Part shown: positions 41,061 through 49,614 of the stretch, one piece after another
Numbering within the stretch: the first letter of the stretch is position 1
How the letters are laid out: each line of letters begins with the position of its first letter
Source: Proteus hauseri ATCC 700826
Lineage (GTDB): Bacteria; Pseudomonadota; Gammaproteobacteria; Enterobacterales; Enterobacteriaceae
Direction of reading: 5' to 3'
NCBI RefSeq assembly: GCF_001654965.1
Contig: NZ_LXEV01000017.1
Location: 40,137-104,136 of the forward strand
DNA length: 64,000 nt
Notes under the pieces: model-generated
What the model saw: the letters and a program-made list of their open reading frames with translations, nothing else
Told to the model about the DNA's origin: nothing
The model's database searches: none
Program-made: the position numbers and the translations under genes

Positions 41061-41097
41061 AAGCGTCCACACTTTTGCCGGGTCTGGGCGCTTTTCT
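41061..41097 (+). terminator. Terminator of csrA
   Basis: AAGCGTCCA pairs with TGGGCGCTT (one G-U) around a 15-base loop, followed by TTCTCTTT. It lies 37 bp after the csrA stop. Confidence 0.8.
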
Positions 41098-41403
41098 CTT
41101 TATAGGACTTTTTATTCCTTTCTTTGTTCCTACCTTTGCTCTTCCTGAGCTGTATTTATTATTACACTATCCGTTTATTCTGATTGACAGAATTGAAAGT
41201 CTTTTTACCGCTAATCATTCGATTCATAATTATTTGTCGGGTGAATAAAATTTTTTGTGTAATGAATAAAATACTTGAATGATTTTTCACCAGCGATATC
41301 ATTATGTTTAGTTCTTTTTGGGGCTTTCTTGCTGATAAACGCATCAGTTTGTTTGTGAAGTGTTCAAACAGACGTGTATTCGTAAAAAGTTGAGAAAAAT
41401 CGT
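41098..41403. other. Gap between csrA terminator and tRNA promoter
   Basis: About 300 bp with no recognised element. A 92-codon minus-strand frame (41162-41440) covers most of it but runs through the tRNA promoter and has no recognisable domain. Upstream activating sites for the tRNA promoter (Fis) might lie here; I did not identify one with confidence. Confidence 0.4.
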
Positions 41404-41431
41404 TTGACTTCTTAGGCTGAGAAAGTAATAT
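41404..41431 (+). promoter_or_regulatory. Promoter of the tRNA-Ser/tRNA-Arg cluster
   Basis: TTGACT (41404-41409), 16-bp spacer, TAATAT (41426-41431), then a GC-rich discriminator GTGCGCC. A GC-rich discriminator is the mark of stringently controlled stable-RNA promoters. Transcription would start about 50 bp before the tRNA-Ser gene. Confidence 0.75.
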
Positions 41432-41488
41432 GTGCGCCACACAGAGACGAGATGTTCAGTAAGAACTTCTTCGAGTGGTTCTAAATAT

Positions 41489-41581
41489 GGTGAGATGGCC
41501 GAGAGGCTGAAGGCGCTCCCCTGCTAAGGGAGTATGCGGTCAAAAGCTGCATCGAGGGTTCGAATCCCTCTCTCACCGCCA
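41489..41581 (+). tRNA. serV: tRNA-Ser(GCU)
   Basis: A 93-nt class II tRNA with long variable arm, anticodon GCT at 41523-41525 and encoded CCA. It differs from E. coli serV at only a few paired positions and occupies the same place after csrA. It reads AGC and AGU codons. Confidence 0.97.
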
Positions 41582-41590
41582 TTTAGATTT

Positions 41591-41667
41591 GCACCCTTAG
41601 CTCAGCTGGATAGAGTACTCGGCTACGAACCGAGCGGTCGGAGGTTCGAATCCTCCAGGGTGCACCA
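41591..41667 (+). tRNA. argV: tRNA-Arg(ACG), copy 1
   Basis: A 77-nt tRNA with anticodon ACG at 41625-41627 and encoded CCA. The first A is normally edited to inosine, so the tRNA reads CGU, CGC and CGA. It is the first of four identical copies and lies 9 bp after tRNA-Ser. Confidence 0.97.
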
Positions 41668-41673
41668 TCTTCT

Positions 41674-41705
41674 AACCCCATGATTAATGTATGGGGTTTT
41701 TATTT
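41674..41705 (+). terminator. Intrinsic terminator inside the tRNA cluster
   Basis: AACCCCAT (41674-41681) pairs with ATGGGGTT (41691-41698) around a 9-base loop, followed by TTTTATTTT. It sits between tRNA-Arg copies 1 and 2, so it could reduce expression of copies 2-4 relative to tRNA-Ser and copy 1. Confidence 0.75.
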
Positions 41706-41762
41706 TGGTGCTAACAGTGAATTTTGGGCATCAAAAGAGTAAAGTAACAGTATTACCACGGC

Positions 41763-41839
41763 GCACCCTTAGCTCAGCTGGATAGAGTACTCGGCTACGA
41801 ACCGAGCGGTCGGAGGTTCGAATCCTCCAGGGTGCACCA
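41763..41839 (+). tRNA. argY: tRNA-Arg(ACG), copy 2
   Basis: A 77-nt gene identical to copy 1, with encoded CCA. It lies 95 bp after copy 1, beyond the internal terminator. Naming of individual copies follows the E. coli argVYZQ order and is positional only. Confidence 0.96.
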
Positions 41840-41889
41840 TTTATTGCTTGCTTAAGCTATCGCTAAAGTGAGAAAAAAAGATAATGAGA

Positions 41890-41966
41890 GCACCCTTAGC
41901 TCAGCTGGATAGAGTACTCGGCTACGAACCGAGCGGTCGGAGGTTCGAATCCTCCAGGGTGCACCA
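41890..41966 (+). tRNA. argZ: tRNA-Arg(ACG), copy 3
   Basis: A 77-nt gene identical to the other three copies, anticodon ACG, encoded CCA. The 50-bp spacer before it has diverged from the other spacers. Confidence 0.96.
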
Positions 41967-42014
41967 TCTTAGCTTATAAGCAGTCTGATTATCTTAAAAA
42001 TTTTAGTACGATCC

Positions 42015-42091
42015 GCACCCTTAGCTCAGCTGGATAGAGTACTCGGCTACGAACCGAGCGGTCGGAGGTTCGAATCCTCCAGGGTGCACCA
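42015..42091 (+). tRNA. argQ: tRNA-Arg(ACG), copy 4
   Basis: A 77-nt gene identical to the other copies, last in the cluster and followed directly by a strong terminator. Confidence 0.96.
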
Positions 42092-42097
42092 TCTTTA

Positions 42098-42125
42098 AAG
42101 CCTCGCTATAAGCGAGGCTTTTTGC
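42098..42125 (+). terminator. Terminator of the tRNA cluster
   Basis: AAGCCTCGCT-ATA-AGCGAGGCTT, a perfect 10-bp stem followed by T-rich DNA, 7 bp after the last tRNA-Arg. Confidence 0.92.
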
Positions 42126-42275
42126 TTTCTACCTATTTATTAATTCTTAATATGTTACAGCTTTGTTTAGCACCAACTAATAACGCTAACATCATCTAAT
42201 CAGCGACAATTTAGTGACTTTGCGATAAAGTAACTCCTATCTATTTATTAACCTTAATCACACGGGAGGTCACTT

Positions 42276-43856
42276 TTGATCCCGGACGTATCTAAAGCGC
42301 TTTCTTGGTTGGAAGCACATCCTAAAGTTTTATGCGGTATCCACCGTGGTATAGAGCGCGAAACCTTAAGAGTTACTCCTGAAGGTCATCTTGCATCTAC
42401 AGAACACCCGATTGCATTAGGTAAGTCGTTAACCCATAAATGGATTACGACAGATTTTGCAGAGTCTCTATTAGAATTTATTACGCCTGTTGACGATAAT
42501 ATTTCAAACACACTGCATTTTTTAGGTGACTTACACCGTTATACTGCACGCCGTTTAGATAATGAACGTATGTGGCCAATGAGTATGCCTTGCTTTATTG
42601 AAGCTGAAGATAAAATTACTTTAGCTCAGTTTGGCACATCTAATGTGGGGCGTTTTAAAACGCTTTATCGTGAAGGGCTTAAAAATCGCTATGGTGCGTT
42701 AATGCAAACTATTTCAGGTGTGCATTACAACTTCTCTCTTCCTATCGAATTTTGGCAAGCTTGGGCGAATGTAAAGGATGAAGTTAGTGGTAAAGAAGCC
42801 ATTTCTGATGGTTATTTACGTTTGATTCGTAATTACTATCGCTTTGGATGGATTATTCCATTTTTCTTTGGTGCTTCACCTGCAATTTGTGGTTCATTCT
42901 TAAAAGGGCGAGAAACTAATTTACCTTTTGAAAATACACCAAAAGGGGCGAAATACTTACCTTATGCAACTTCATTAAGATTAAGTGACCTTGGTTATAC
43001 CAATAAGTCACAAAGTGATTTAGACATTACCTTTAATCATTTAGATACTTATGTAAAAGGGCTTAAAAAAGCTATTCATAAGCCTTCTGAAGAGTTTGCA
43101 AAATTAGGTACCAAAAAAGATGGCAAATATGTTCAGCTAAATACTAACGTACTGCAAATTGAAAATGAGCTATATGCTCCAATTCGTCCTAAACGTGTTG
43201 TAAAAGGCGATGAGTCACCTTCAGATGCATTATTGCGTGGTGGTATTGAATATATTGAAGTTCGCTCGTTAGATATCAATCCATTTACGGCTATTGGTGT
43301 TGATGAAACACAAATTCGCTTCTTAGATTTATTCTTAATTTGGTGTGTATTAGCGGATGCACCAGAAATGAGTGCATCTGAATTAGCGTGTTGTCGTTCA
43401 AATTGGAATAACGTTATTCTAGAAGGGCGTAAGCCTGGGCAAATTATTGGCATGGGATGTGGTGAAAGAAAAGAGCCGTTAGCCCAAGTTGGTAAATCAC
43501 TATTTGCTGATTTACAGCGAGTTGCTAAAGTTCTTGATAGCTGCTCAGGAACAAAATATCTGGAAGTTTGCCTTAAGTTAGAGGAAATGTTCGATAATCC
43601 TGAATTAACCTTCTCAGGTAGACTATTAGAAAAAATAAAAGAACAAGGTATCGGCGGTTATGGTTTGTCATTGGCCGAACAGTATTACCAAGAATTGGTC
43701 AAAACACCTTACGAAACATTAACTGAAGATGCGTTTGATCATGAGAGAATTTCATCCATTAAACGTCAGGAAGATCTAGAAAAGAGTGATACCATTTCTT
43801 TTGATGAGTATTTGAAGATCCATGCTGGCCCAAATAACGAAGGTATGGCTTCCTGA
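42276..43856 (+). CDS. gshA: Glutamate-cysteine ligase
   Basis: A 526-residue ATP-dependent enzyme (E. coli 518) that joins glutamate and cysteine, the first, glutathione-inhibited step. It starts [16 protein letters not shown] with a TTG codon at 42276, preceded by a strong GGGAGGT; E. coli gshA also uses TTG, so the weak start looks conserved. [20 protein letters not shown] and [16 protein letters not shown] are conserved. GshB is encoded at 2.2 kb, so both glutathione genes are in the window. Confidence 0.97.
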   Translation: MIPDVSKALSWLEAHPKVLCGIHRGIERETLRVTPEGHLASTEHPIALGKSLTHKWITTDFAESLLEFITPVDDNISNTLHFLGDLHRYTARRLDNERMWPMSMPCFIEAEDKITLAQFGTSNVGRFKTLYREGLKNRYGALMQTISGVHYNFSLPIEFWQAWANVKDEVSGKEAISDGYLRLIRNYYRFGWIIPFFFGASPAICGSFLKGRETNLPFENTPKGAKYLPYATSLRLSDLGYTNKSQSDLDITFNHLDTYVKGLKKAIHKPSEEFAKLGTKKDGKYVQLNTNVLQIENELYAPIRPKRVVKGDESPSDALLRGGIEYIEVRSLDINPFTAIGVDETQIRFLDLFLIWCVLADAPEMSASELACCRSNWNNVILEGRKPGQIIGMGCGERKEPLAQVGKSLFADLQRVAKVLDSCSGTKYLEVCLKLEEMFDNPELTFSGRLLEKIKEQGIGGYGLSLAEQYYQELVKTPYETLTEDAFDHERISSIKRQEDLEKSDTISFDEYLKIHAGPNNEGMAS

Positions 43857-43867
43857 ACTTAGGATAG

Positions 43868-43945
43868 AAAAAAGCCACACTAAAATTTGTGTGGCTAAAA
43901 AAGATTCTATAGAGAAATAGGGATGATAACATTTTGCGCGTATTC
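43868..43945 (-). ncRNA. micA: Small RNA MicA
   Basis: On the minus strand between gshA and luxS, the position of micA in E. coli. The RNA would begin GAATACGCGCAAAATG, then UUAUCAUCCCU, close to the E. coli 5' seed (GAAAGACGCGCAUUUGUUAUCAUC). It ends in a GC-rich hairpin (GCCACAC/GTGTGGC) and six U, a typical Hfq-dependent terminator. A sigma-E-type promoter lies at the right distance. MicA represses outer membrane protein mRNAs such as ompA under envelope stress. About 78 nt here against 72 in E. coli. Confidence 0.88.
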
Positions 43946-43950
43946 ATAAC

Positions 43951-43978
43951 TAAGACAGAGTTGCTCGTAGAAAGTTTC
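43951..43978 (-). promoter_or_regulatory. Sigma-E promoter of micA
   Basis: Read on the minus strand: GAAACTT, 16-bp spacer, TCTTA, then 5 bases to the proposed +1 at 43945. The -35 is close to the sigma-E consensus GGAACTT and the -10 to TCTGA/TCTAA. Confidence 0.75.
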
Positions 43979-44022
43979 ATTTTCTCTTAAAAATATTTAA
44001 AAATTTTCTTCGGAGGTTTTTT

Positions 44023-44538
44023 ATGCCTTTATTGGATAGTTTTACTGTTGATCATACACGTATGTCTGCACCCGCGGTACGTGTCGCTAAAACCATGAAT
44101 ACACCATCAGGTGATACTATTACAGTTTTTGACTTACGCTTTACTGTACCTAATAAAAAAGCTATGCCTGAGAAAGGAATTCATACCTTAGAACATTTAT
44201 TCGCAGGTTTTATGCGTAATCACCTCAATGGTAATGGTGTCGAAATTATCGATATTTCGCCAATGGGATGCCGCACGGGTTTTTATATGAGCTTAATTGG
44301 TCAGCCAGAAGAACAACGTGTTGCTAATGCATGGAAAGCTGCAATGGAAGATGTTTTGAAAGTAAAAGATCAAAACCAAATTCCTGAACTAAATGTTTAT
44401 CAGTGCGGTACTTATGCTATGCACTCATTAAACGAAGCACAAGACATTGCACGCGATATTTTATCTCATACCATTGGTATTAACCATAATGATGAGTTAG
44501 CGCTTCCTGAAGAGACACTGAAAGAGTTACATATCTAG
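44023..44538 (+). CDS. luxS: S-ribosylhomocysteine lyase (LuxS)
   Basis: A 171-residue metalloenzyme, the E. coli length. It splits S-ribosylhomocysteine into homocysteine and DPD, the precursor of autoinducer-2, in the activated methyl cycle. The metal site is HTLEH (His54, His58) plus Cys128 in YQCGTY; the catalytic Cys83 is in [14 protein letters not shown] precedes the start. micA is divergent from luxS, so their promoters share the same gap. Confidence 0.98.
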   Translation: MPLLDSFTVDHTRMSAPAVRVAKTMNTPSGDTITVFDLRFTVPNKKAMPEKGIHTLEHLFAGFMRNHLNGNGVEIIDISPMGCRTGFYMSLIGQPEEQRVANAWKAAMEDVLKVKDQNQIPELNVYQCGTYAMHSLNEAQDIARDILSHTIGINHNDELALPEETLKELHI

Positions 44539-44579
44539 TTAATCTTAATAGCCAAGCTTTAAAAGATAAAATACTGTAG

Positions 44580-44628
44580 GGGACAATAGATCAAGAAATT
44601 CGCATCCTGATTTATTGTCTCTTTATTT
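44580..44628 (+). terminator. Probable luxS terminator
   Basis: GACAATA-GATCA near 44582 pairs with TGAT-TTATTGTC near 44608-44619, with an internal mismatch and 14-base loop, then TCTTTATTT. A looser structure than the other terminators here. Confidence 0.5.
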
Positions 44629-44773
44629 ATTCGATCTCTCTTTTTATTGTTATTGCCTTTCTCATTGCATATCTCTGTTTCTTTTTTATTTTATTATCTT
44701 ATTTTCCAATCTTCTTATATTCTTAGGTAATAATGGATTTAATTTATTTTTGCTACATGGAGTGCATTTTATT

Positions 44774-45517
44774 ATGGAAAATCAACAGTTCTCATCCCCA
44801 AAACTCGTGTTAGAGTTTTTTGTTCGCGAGTTTTATTTTTTTGGTAAAAGTACAATACGTACTCAGTTACCAAAAGATGCATTTTTCTATATGGGATTAT
44901 CTAAAGCACAGGAATATCGCTATTTTGAGTGCGTACATAAAAAGTATGTAAAACGCAGTACTGATAATTCTGAATTAATAATAAAGCCAGATACCTTACT
45001 CCTTTCATCACAAATAAATCCTGAATTATTAGCGAAAATTGACAAGCCAGAAACTAATACACTAATAAAAATAGCGGGAGATTATCTGTATAAAGAAGAT
45101 GAACAATATCGTTGGTATGCACAAAAAAATGAAATTAAAACCAACAGTTATAGTGGTAAAAACACAGAACTGAAATATGAAAATATTCGTAGCTTAGCTC
45201 CGCATCATTTTAATATTGAAACAGTTGAGCCCAATGGCTCTATAATCACCAATTTTCCACGTAAAGCGCTTTCTCTAACGATTAATGAAGGTGAAACCGC
45301 TTGTTTTATCTGTCGTCGCGAAGAGTATGGTTATTCATATTCCAGTGAACCCGCACTTAATTTAGTTATGTGGGTTAAAAATCACGGTTTTTATTCTGAT
45401 TATCAGTTAATTAAAAATAGTGTCCTGCATCAAGAGCAAGCAATAGCGCCTTTTTATATGTCGTCTGCTAGAGAATTTGATTTTCGTAAGAGTAAATTAC
45501 GTTTTGAATTAGGTTAA
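44774..45517 (+). CDS. Protein of unknown function next to luxS
   Basis: A 247-residue soluble protein I do not recognise. It has no signal peptide from the chosen start (MENQQFSSPKLVLEFFVREFYFFGK) and no obvious catalytic motif. The middle has a Tyr- and Lys-rich stretch (GDYLYKEDEQYRWYAQK) and two Cys in ACFICRREEYG. GGAG lies 11 bases before ATG 44774. The frame stays open back to 44615, but those 53 codons come from T-rich non-coding DNA. It lies between luxS and yfjD, where E. coli has no matching gene, so it is a lineage-specific insertion. Base composition is similar to its neighbours. Confidence 0.7.
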   Translation: MENQQFSSPKLVLEFFVREFYFFGKSTIRTQLPKDAFFYMGLSKAQEYRYFECVHKKYVKRSTDNSELIIKPDTLLLSSQINPELLAKIDKPETNTLIKIAGDYLYKEDEQYRWYAQKNEIKTNSYSGKNTELKYENIRSLAPHHFNIETVEPNGSIITNFPRKALSLTINEGETACFICRREEYGYSYSSEPALNLVMWVKNHGFYSDYQLIKNSVLHQEQAIAPFYMSSAREFDFRKSKLRFELG

Positions 45518-45539
45518 ATGAGAGAGAAAGATAAAAAAT

Positions 45540-45563
45540 AAAGCACTTAAAAAAGTGCTTTAT
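45540..45563. terminator. Terminator between the unknown gene and yfjD
   Basis: AAAGCACTT-AAAA-AAGTGCTTT, a perfect 9-bp stem between convergent stops. A-rich and T-rich flanks let it work on both strands, though the T-runs are short. Confidence 0.7.
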
Positions 45564-45571
45564 CAAAAGGA

Positions 45572-46846
45572 CTAATGATGAGGGATGGCAAGATTACGTA
45601 TCATCGCTTTTTTAATTATATTATCTTGCACTTCTAAGATCTCAAACTCATATTCATTAATTTGAATTTTATCGCCAACAACGGGTAAATCACCCAATTC
45701 TTCGCTAATAATACCATTAATAGTACGGGCCTCATCTTCTGGCAAATTCCAACCAAAAGCTTTGTTGATATCACGAATATTGGTTGTACCGTCGACTAAA
45801 AGAGAACCATCTTTTTGAGGTAATACTTCTTCAGCTAAAGAAGGCGACATGGAAGTTGTAAAATCACCCACAATTTCTTCAAGAATATCTTCAACGGTGA
45901 CTAAGCCTTGAATTTCACCATATTCATCAACCACAATACCGGCTTTTTCATTGTTACGCTGGAAATTGACCAGTTGTAAATTAAGTGGTGTGCTTTCAGG
46001 GATAAAATAGACTTTATCCGCTGCTTTGATCAGAATTTGTTTAGTAAATTCTCTTTTCTCTGTCATTAAACGATACGCTTCTCGAACACGCAACATGCCA
46101 ATCGCATCGTCTAAAGTATCTCGATATAACACAATCCGGCCATGAGGTGAGTGTGTTAATTGTCGGATTATTGATTTCCATTCATCGTTAACATCAATAC
46201 CAAAAATTTCATTTCTTGGCACCATAATATCGCCAATTGTCACTTTTTCTAAATCAAGAATAGACAACAACATATTCTGATTTCGTTGTGAAAGCTTGGA
46301 TTTAGATTCGTTAACAATGGTTCTTAACTCTTCTTTTGAAACTGCATTACCTTGTATTACAGGTGATTTTATTCCTAACAAGCGCATTAACATTAAACTA
46401 ATTCTATTAAAAAACCAGACAACAGGTAACATTAGTTTTTGCAACGGTGAAAGAATAACACTGCTTGGATAAGCAATTCGTTCTGGATAAAGTGCTGCAA
46501 CAGATTTTGGTAAAACTTCTGCAAAAATAAGGATAATAAAAGTTAATACCCCTGTCGCAATTGCAACCCCAGCATTGCCATATAATCGAATTCCGATAAT
46601 AGTAGCAATGGCAGAAGCCAAAATATTAATAAGATTATTGCCAATAAGAACAAGACTAATAAGTCTGTCTGGGCGCAGCAATAATTTTTCTACGCGTTTT
46701 GCTGAACGATTTCCTTGCTTAGCGGCGTGACGAAGGCGATAACGATTTATTGTCATCATGCTCGTTTCAGTCGCAGAAAAATAAGCTGATGCGATAACCA
46801 TACCTATAAGTATGATAATGAGCGTTGCTGTTGAAACATGCTCCAA
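45572..46846 (-). CDS. yfjD: CNNM/CorC-type transporter family protein YfjD
   Basis: A 424-residue membrane protein. The CNNM (DUF21) transmembrane domain spans about 1-190, beginning with the ATETSMMTINRYRLRH segment. Two CBS domains (about 205-330; MVPRNEIFGI, VVDEYGEIQGLVTVEDILEEIVG) and a C-terminal CorC/HlyC domain follow. Members are linked to Mg2+/Co2+ export or magnesium homeostasis; the exact substrate of this paralog is not established. It follows ypjD on the same strand after 34 bp. Confidence 0.92.
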   Translation of the reverse strand: MEHVSTATLIIILIGMVIASAYFSATETSMMTINRYRLRHAAKQGNRSAKRVEKLLLRPDRLISLVLIGNNLINILASAIATIIGIRLYGNAGVAIATGVLTFIILIFAEVLPKSVAALYPERIAYPSSVILSPLQKLMLPVVWFFNRISLMLMRLLGIKSPVIQGNAVSKEELRTIVNESKSKLSQRNQNMLLSILDLEKVTIGDIMVPRNEIFGIDVNDEWKSIIRQLTHSPHGRIVLYRDTLDDAIGMLRVREAYRLMTEKREFTKQILIKAADKVYFIPESTPLNLQLVNFQRNNEKAGIVVDEYGEIQGLVTVEDILEEIVGDFTTSMSPSLAEEVLPQKDGSLLVDGTTNIRDINKAFGWNLPEDEARTINGIISEELGDLPVVGDKIQINEYEFEILEVQDNIIKKAMIRNLAIPHH

Positions 46847-46880
46847 AATTGAGGTCCTTTTGCTACCTTAAAATAAAAAA

Positions 46881-47681
46881 TTAATTGATCATTAGCTCTT
46901 GTAATAAACGATTACCAAAAAAAGCTAAAGTCAGAATGATTGCACCAATAAGGTTAAAAATAATTACTTTCTTGCCTCTCCAACCTTCGCGGAAATGTCC
47001 CCAAAGCAAAATGATATAGACAAACCAAGCAATAATAGAAAAAATAGATTTATGAATATTCTCTTTACCAAAAATATTATCCATATATACCAAACCGGTA
47101 CAGAGAGTTAATGTTAATAACACAACACCAACTTGTGTGATATGAAACATTTTACGCTCAATTGTCATTAATGGTGGCATTTGAGGTGAGAATTTTAGTT
47201 TTTTATTTTTTAGCTGGTAGTCGAGCCAGCTTAGTTGTAAAGCATATAATGCTGCAATTAACAAAGTCGCATAACTTAATAATGCAAGCCCGATATGAAT
47301 AAAGAGTGCTGAACTACTTTCAAGATGGGTGACAAACTCACCCGGCATTAATGCGGCTAACACCAGATTAACTATGGCAAAACAGTAAACTATAGGCAGT
47401 AAATACCATGCTCTACCTCGAGATGCGACAATAGTCATGATAACGCAAACCATTAGGCTAACAATGGCGCCTAAATTGGTAAATGAGAGATTCTGTCCAC
47501 TGTGTGGGCGGAAAATTAAAAATTTTAATGAAATAGCATGCGCAACAAGCGCAATGACCGCAAATAGAAGAGCTAATCCGCGGTATCCATTCTGCTCTTT
47601 TCGCAACAGACTGGGGAGAATTAGCACCAGACTGAGTAAATAAGCGCAGACAGCGACGATAGAGATTGATATAACGGGCAT
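46881..47681 (-). CDS. ypjD: CcsA-like inner membrane protein YpjD
   Basis: A 266-residue protein of about eight membrane helices (E. coli YpjD 263), in the cytochrome c assembly CcsA superfamily. HIGLALLSYATLLIAALYALQL and SIIAWFVYIILLWGHFREGWRGKK match the family. Its own function is unknown; it does not appear to be part of a cytochrome c maturation operon. It is divergent from ffh, as in E. coli, and upstream of yfjD in one likely transcript. Confidence 0.92.
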   Translation of the reverse strand: MPVISISIVAVCAYLLSLVLILPSLLRKEQNGYRGLALLFAVIALVAHAISLKFLIFRPHSGQNLSFTNLGAIVSLMVCVIMTIVASRGRAWYLLPIVYCFAIVNLVLAALMPGEFVTHLESSSALFIHIGLALLSYATLLIAALYALQLSWLDYQLKNKKLKFSPQMPPLMTIERKMFHITQVGVVLLTLTLCTGLVYMDNIFGKENIHKSIFSIIAWFVYIILLWGHFREGWRGKKVIIFNLIGAIILTLAFFGNRLLQELMIN

Positions 47682-47790
47682 AGTTTCGCTTACATATAGG
47701 GTTTGAATAACTTCCTAGTATAGCGCTAGGTGCATACGGCTCCAACTATTGAAGTCATTAAATCTCTATGCAGAGATCTGCGAGCCATCG

Positions 47791-47799
47791 TGATATAAT
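47791..47799 (+). promoter_or_regulatory. Extended -10 promoter of ffh
   Basis: TGATATAAT is a perfect extended -10 (TGn-TATAAT) about 50 bp upstream of the ffh start. The GGCGGC that follows is a GC-rich discriminator. No strong -35 was seen, which an extended -10 tolerates. Confidence 0.65.
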
Positions 47800-47848
47800 C
47801 GGCGGCATACATGACCGACAAGCCCAACTTTAACACTGAGCTAAGATA

Positions 47849-49210
47849 ATGTTTGAGAATTTAAGTGACAGATTATCGCGCACATTGCGCAATATAAGCG
47901 GTCGGGGAAGACTGACTGAAGAGAACATTAAAGAGACATTGCGTGAAGTACGAATGGCTTTATTAGAAGCAGACGTCGCTTTACCTGTTGTCCGTGATTT
48001 TATTGCGCGAGTAAAAGAAAGCGCAGTAGGTCATGAGGTTAACAAAAGCCTGACCCCAGGTCAGGAGTTTGTCAAAATTGTTCAAAATGAACTCGTCAAT
48101 GCGATGGGGGAGGTCAACACTGATTTAGATCTTTCAGCACAGCCGCCAGCGGTTGTGTTAATGGCGGGTCTTCAAGGTGCGGGTAAAACCACCAGTGTTG
48201 CTAAGCTAGGTAAATTCTTAAAAGAGAAAAAGAAGAAAAAAGTTCTGGTTGTTTCTGCTGACGTTTATCGTCCAGCGGCAATTAAACAGCTTGAAACTCT
48301 AGCTGAATCCGTTGGTATTGATTTCTTCCCATCAACCGTTGAAGAAAATCCAATTACTATCGCTAGCAATGCATTAAAACATGCTCAATTGCAGTTTTAT
48401 GATGTATTACTGGTGGATACTGCGGGTCGTCTACACGTAGATGAATCCATGATGGAGGAGATTCAAAACCTTCATAAAGCCATTAACCCAGTAGAAACGC
48501 TTTTTGTTGTTGATGCCATGACAGGGCAAGATGCAGCAAATACCGCAAAAGCATTTAATGAAGCGTTGCCATTAACTGGTGTGGTTTTAACCAAGGTTGA
48601 TGGTGATGCGCGTGGTGGTGCTGCGTTATCTATTCGCCATATCACCGGTAAGCCAATTAAATTTCTTGGTGTTGGGGAAAAAACAGAAGCGTTAGAGCCT
48701 TTCCATCCGGATCGTGTGGCATCACGTATCTTAGGAATGGGCGACGTTCTCTCCCTAATCGAGGATATTGAGAGCAAAGTTGACCGAGCTCAGGCTGAAA
48801 AACTCGCCACTAAACTGAAAAAAGGCGATGGTTTTGACTTAAATGATTTCTTAGATCAGTTAAAACAAATGCGTAACATGGGCGGCATGGCAAGTATGCT
48901 GAGCAAAATGCCGGGTATGTCGCAGGTTCCTGATGCTGTGAAATCACAAATGGATGACTCTGTTTTAGTGAAAATGGAAGCAATTATAAACTCCATGACA
49001 CGAAAAGAGCGCCAAAAACCAGAAATCATCAAAGGTTCTCGAAAACGTCGTATTGCGACGGGGTCAGGAACGCAAGTGCAAGACGTTAACCGCTTATTAA
49101 AGCAGTTTGACGATATGCAACGTATGATGAAAAAAATGAAGAAAGGCGGTATGGCTAAGATGATGCGTGGCATGAAAGGTATGATGCCACCGGGCTTCCC
49201 TGGCCGCTAA
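47849..49210 (+). CDS. ffh: Signal recognition particle protein Ffh
   Basis: A 453-residue GTPase, the E. coli length, that with 4.5S RNA targets inner membrane proteins to FtsY and SecYEG. It has the N domain (1-90), the G domain with GLQGAGKTT at 107-115, DTAGRL and TKVDGDARGG, and a Met-rich M domain from about 300 (RMMKKMKKGGMAKMMRGMKG at the end) that binds signal peptides and RNA. It precedes the rpsP operon as in E. coli. Confidence 0.98.
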   Translation: MFENLSDRLSRTLRNISGRGRLTEENIKETLREVRMALLEADVALPVVRDFIARVKESAVGHEVNKSLTPGQEFVKIVQNELVNAMGEVNTDLDLSAQPPAVVLMAGLQGAGKTTSVAKLGKFLKEKKKKKVLVVSADVYRPAAIKQLETLAESVGIDFFPSTVEENPITIASNALKHAQLQFYDVLLVDTAGRLHVDESMMEEIQNLHKAINPVETLFVVDAMTGQDAANTAKAFNEALPLTGVVLTKVDGDARGGAALSIRHITGKPIKFLGVGEKTEALEPFHPDRVASRILGMGDVLSLIEDIESKVDRAQAEKLATKLKKGDGFDLNDFLDQLKQMRNMGGMASMLSKMPGMSQVPDAVKSQMDDSVLVKMEAIINSMTRKERQKPEIIKGSRKRRIATGSGTQVQDVNRLLKQFDDMQRMMKKMKKGGMAKMMRGMKGMMPPGFPGR

Positions 49211-49289
49211 AACCAAAAAGACTGAAAAAAAGTACGCTTTGGATTGCTTTTTTCGCCAAAGTGAGTAAACTTTTCGGGCTTTTTATATG

Positions 49290-49330
49290 ACAACCGGACT
49301 CCATTCCTCGATGGCGTCTGGTTGTTTTAT
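49290..49330 (+). terminator. Hairpin in the ffh-rpsP gap
   Basis: ACAACCGGAC pairs with GTCTGGTTGT, with an inner CCAT/ATGG stem, followed by TTTATT. It ends 18 bp before the rpsP start, so it may act either as the ffh terminator or as an attenuator in the rpsP leader. Confidence 0.7.
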
Positions 49331-49347
49331 TAACTAATGAGGATGTT

Positions 49348-49596
49348 ATGGTAACAATTCGTTTAGCTCGTGGCGGCGCAAAAAAGCGTCCGTTCTACCA
49401 AGTAATCGTGACCGATAGCCGCAACGCGCGTGATGGTCGTTTCATTGAACGTTTAGGTTTTTATAACCCACTGGCAACTGGTCAAGCAGAAACACTGCGT
49501 TTAGATGTTGACCGTGTTGAACATTGGGTAGGTCTGGGTGCAACTGTTTCAGAACGTGTTGCTGGCCTGATCAAATCAGCGAAGAAAAGCGCTTAA
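49348..49596 (+). CDS. rpsP: 30S ribosomal protein S16
   Basis: An 82-residue ribosomal protein, the E. coli length, starting [42 protein letters not shown]16 binds 16S rRNA and helps 30S assembly. First gene of rpsP-rimM-trmD-rplS. GAGG lies 9 bp upstream of the start. Confidence 0.99.
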   Translation: MVTIRLARGGAKKRPFYQVIVTDSRNARDGRFIERLGFYNPLATGQAETLRLDVDRVEHWVGLGATVSERVAGLIKSAKKSA

Positions 49597-49614
49597 TCTG
49601 TCGCGGTGGTAACA

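Noticed and set aside
41162..41440. 92-codon minus-strand frame left of tRNA-Ser
   Set aside because: It runs through the tRNA promoter and has no recognisable domain; treated as chance.
41591..42091. Four 77-bp direct repeats with spacers resembling a CRISPR array
   Set aside because: Each unit is a full tRNA-Arg with encoded CCA; spacers are of unequal length.
43868..43895. Hairpin after gshA taken as the gshA terminator
   Set aside because: The U-tract is on the minus strand, so it terminates micA; gshA lacks an obvious terminator of its own.
44615..44773. N-terminal hydrophobic extension of the unknown gene beside luxS
   Set aside because: The Phe/Leu-rich residues come from T-rich intergenic DNA that overlaps the luxS terminator; GGAG supports ATG 44774 instead.
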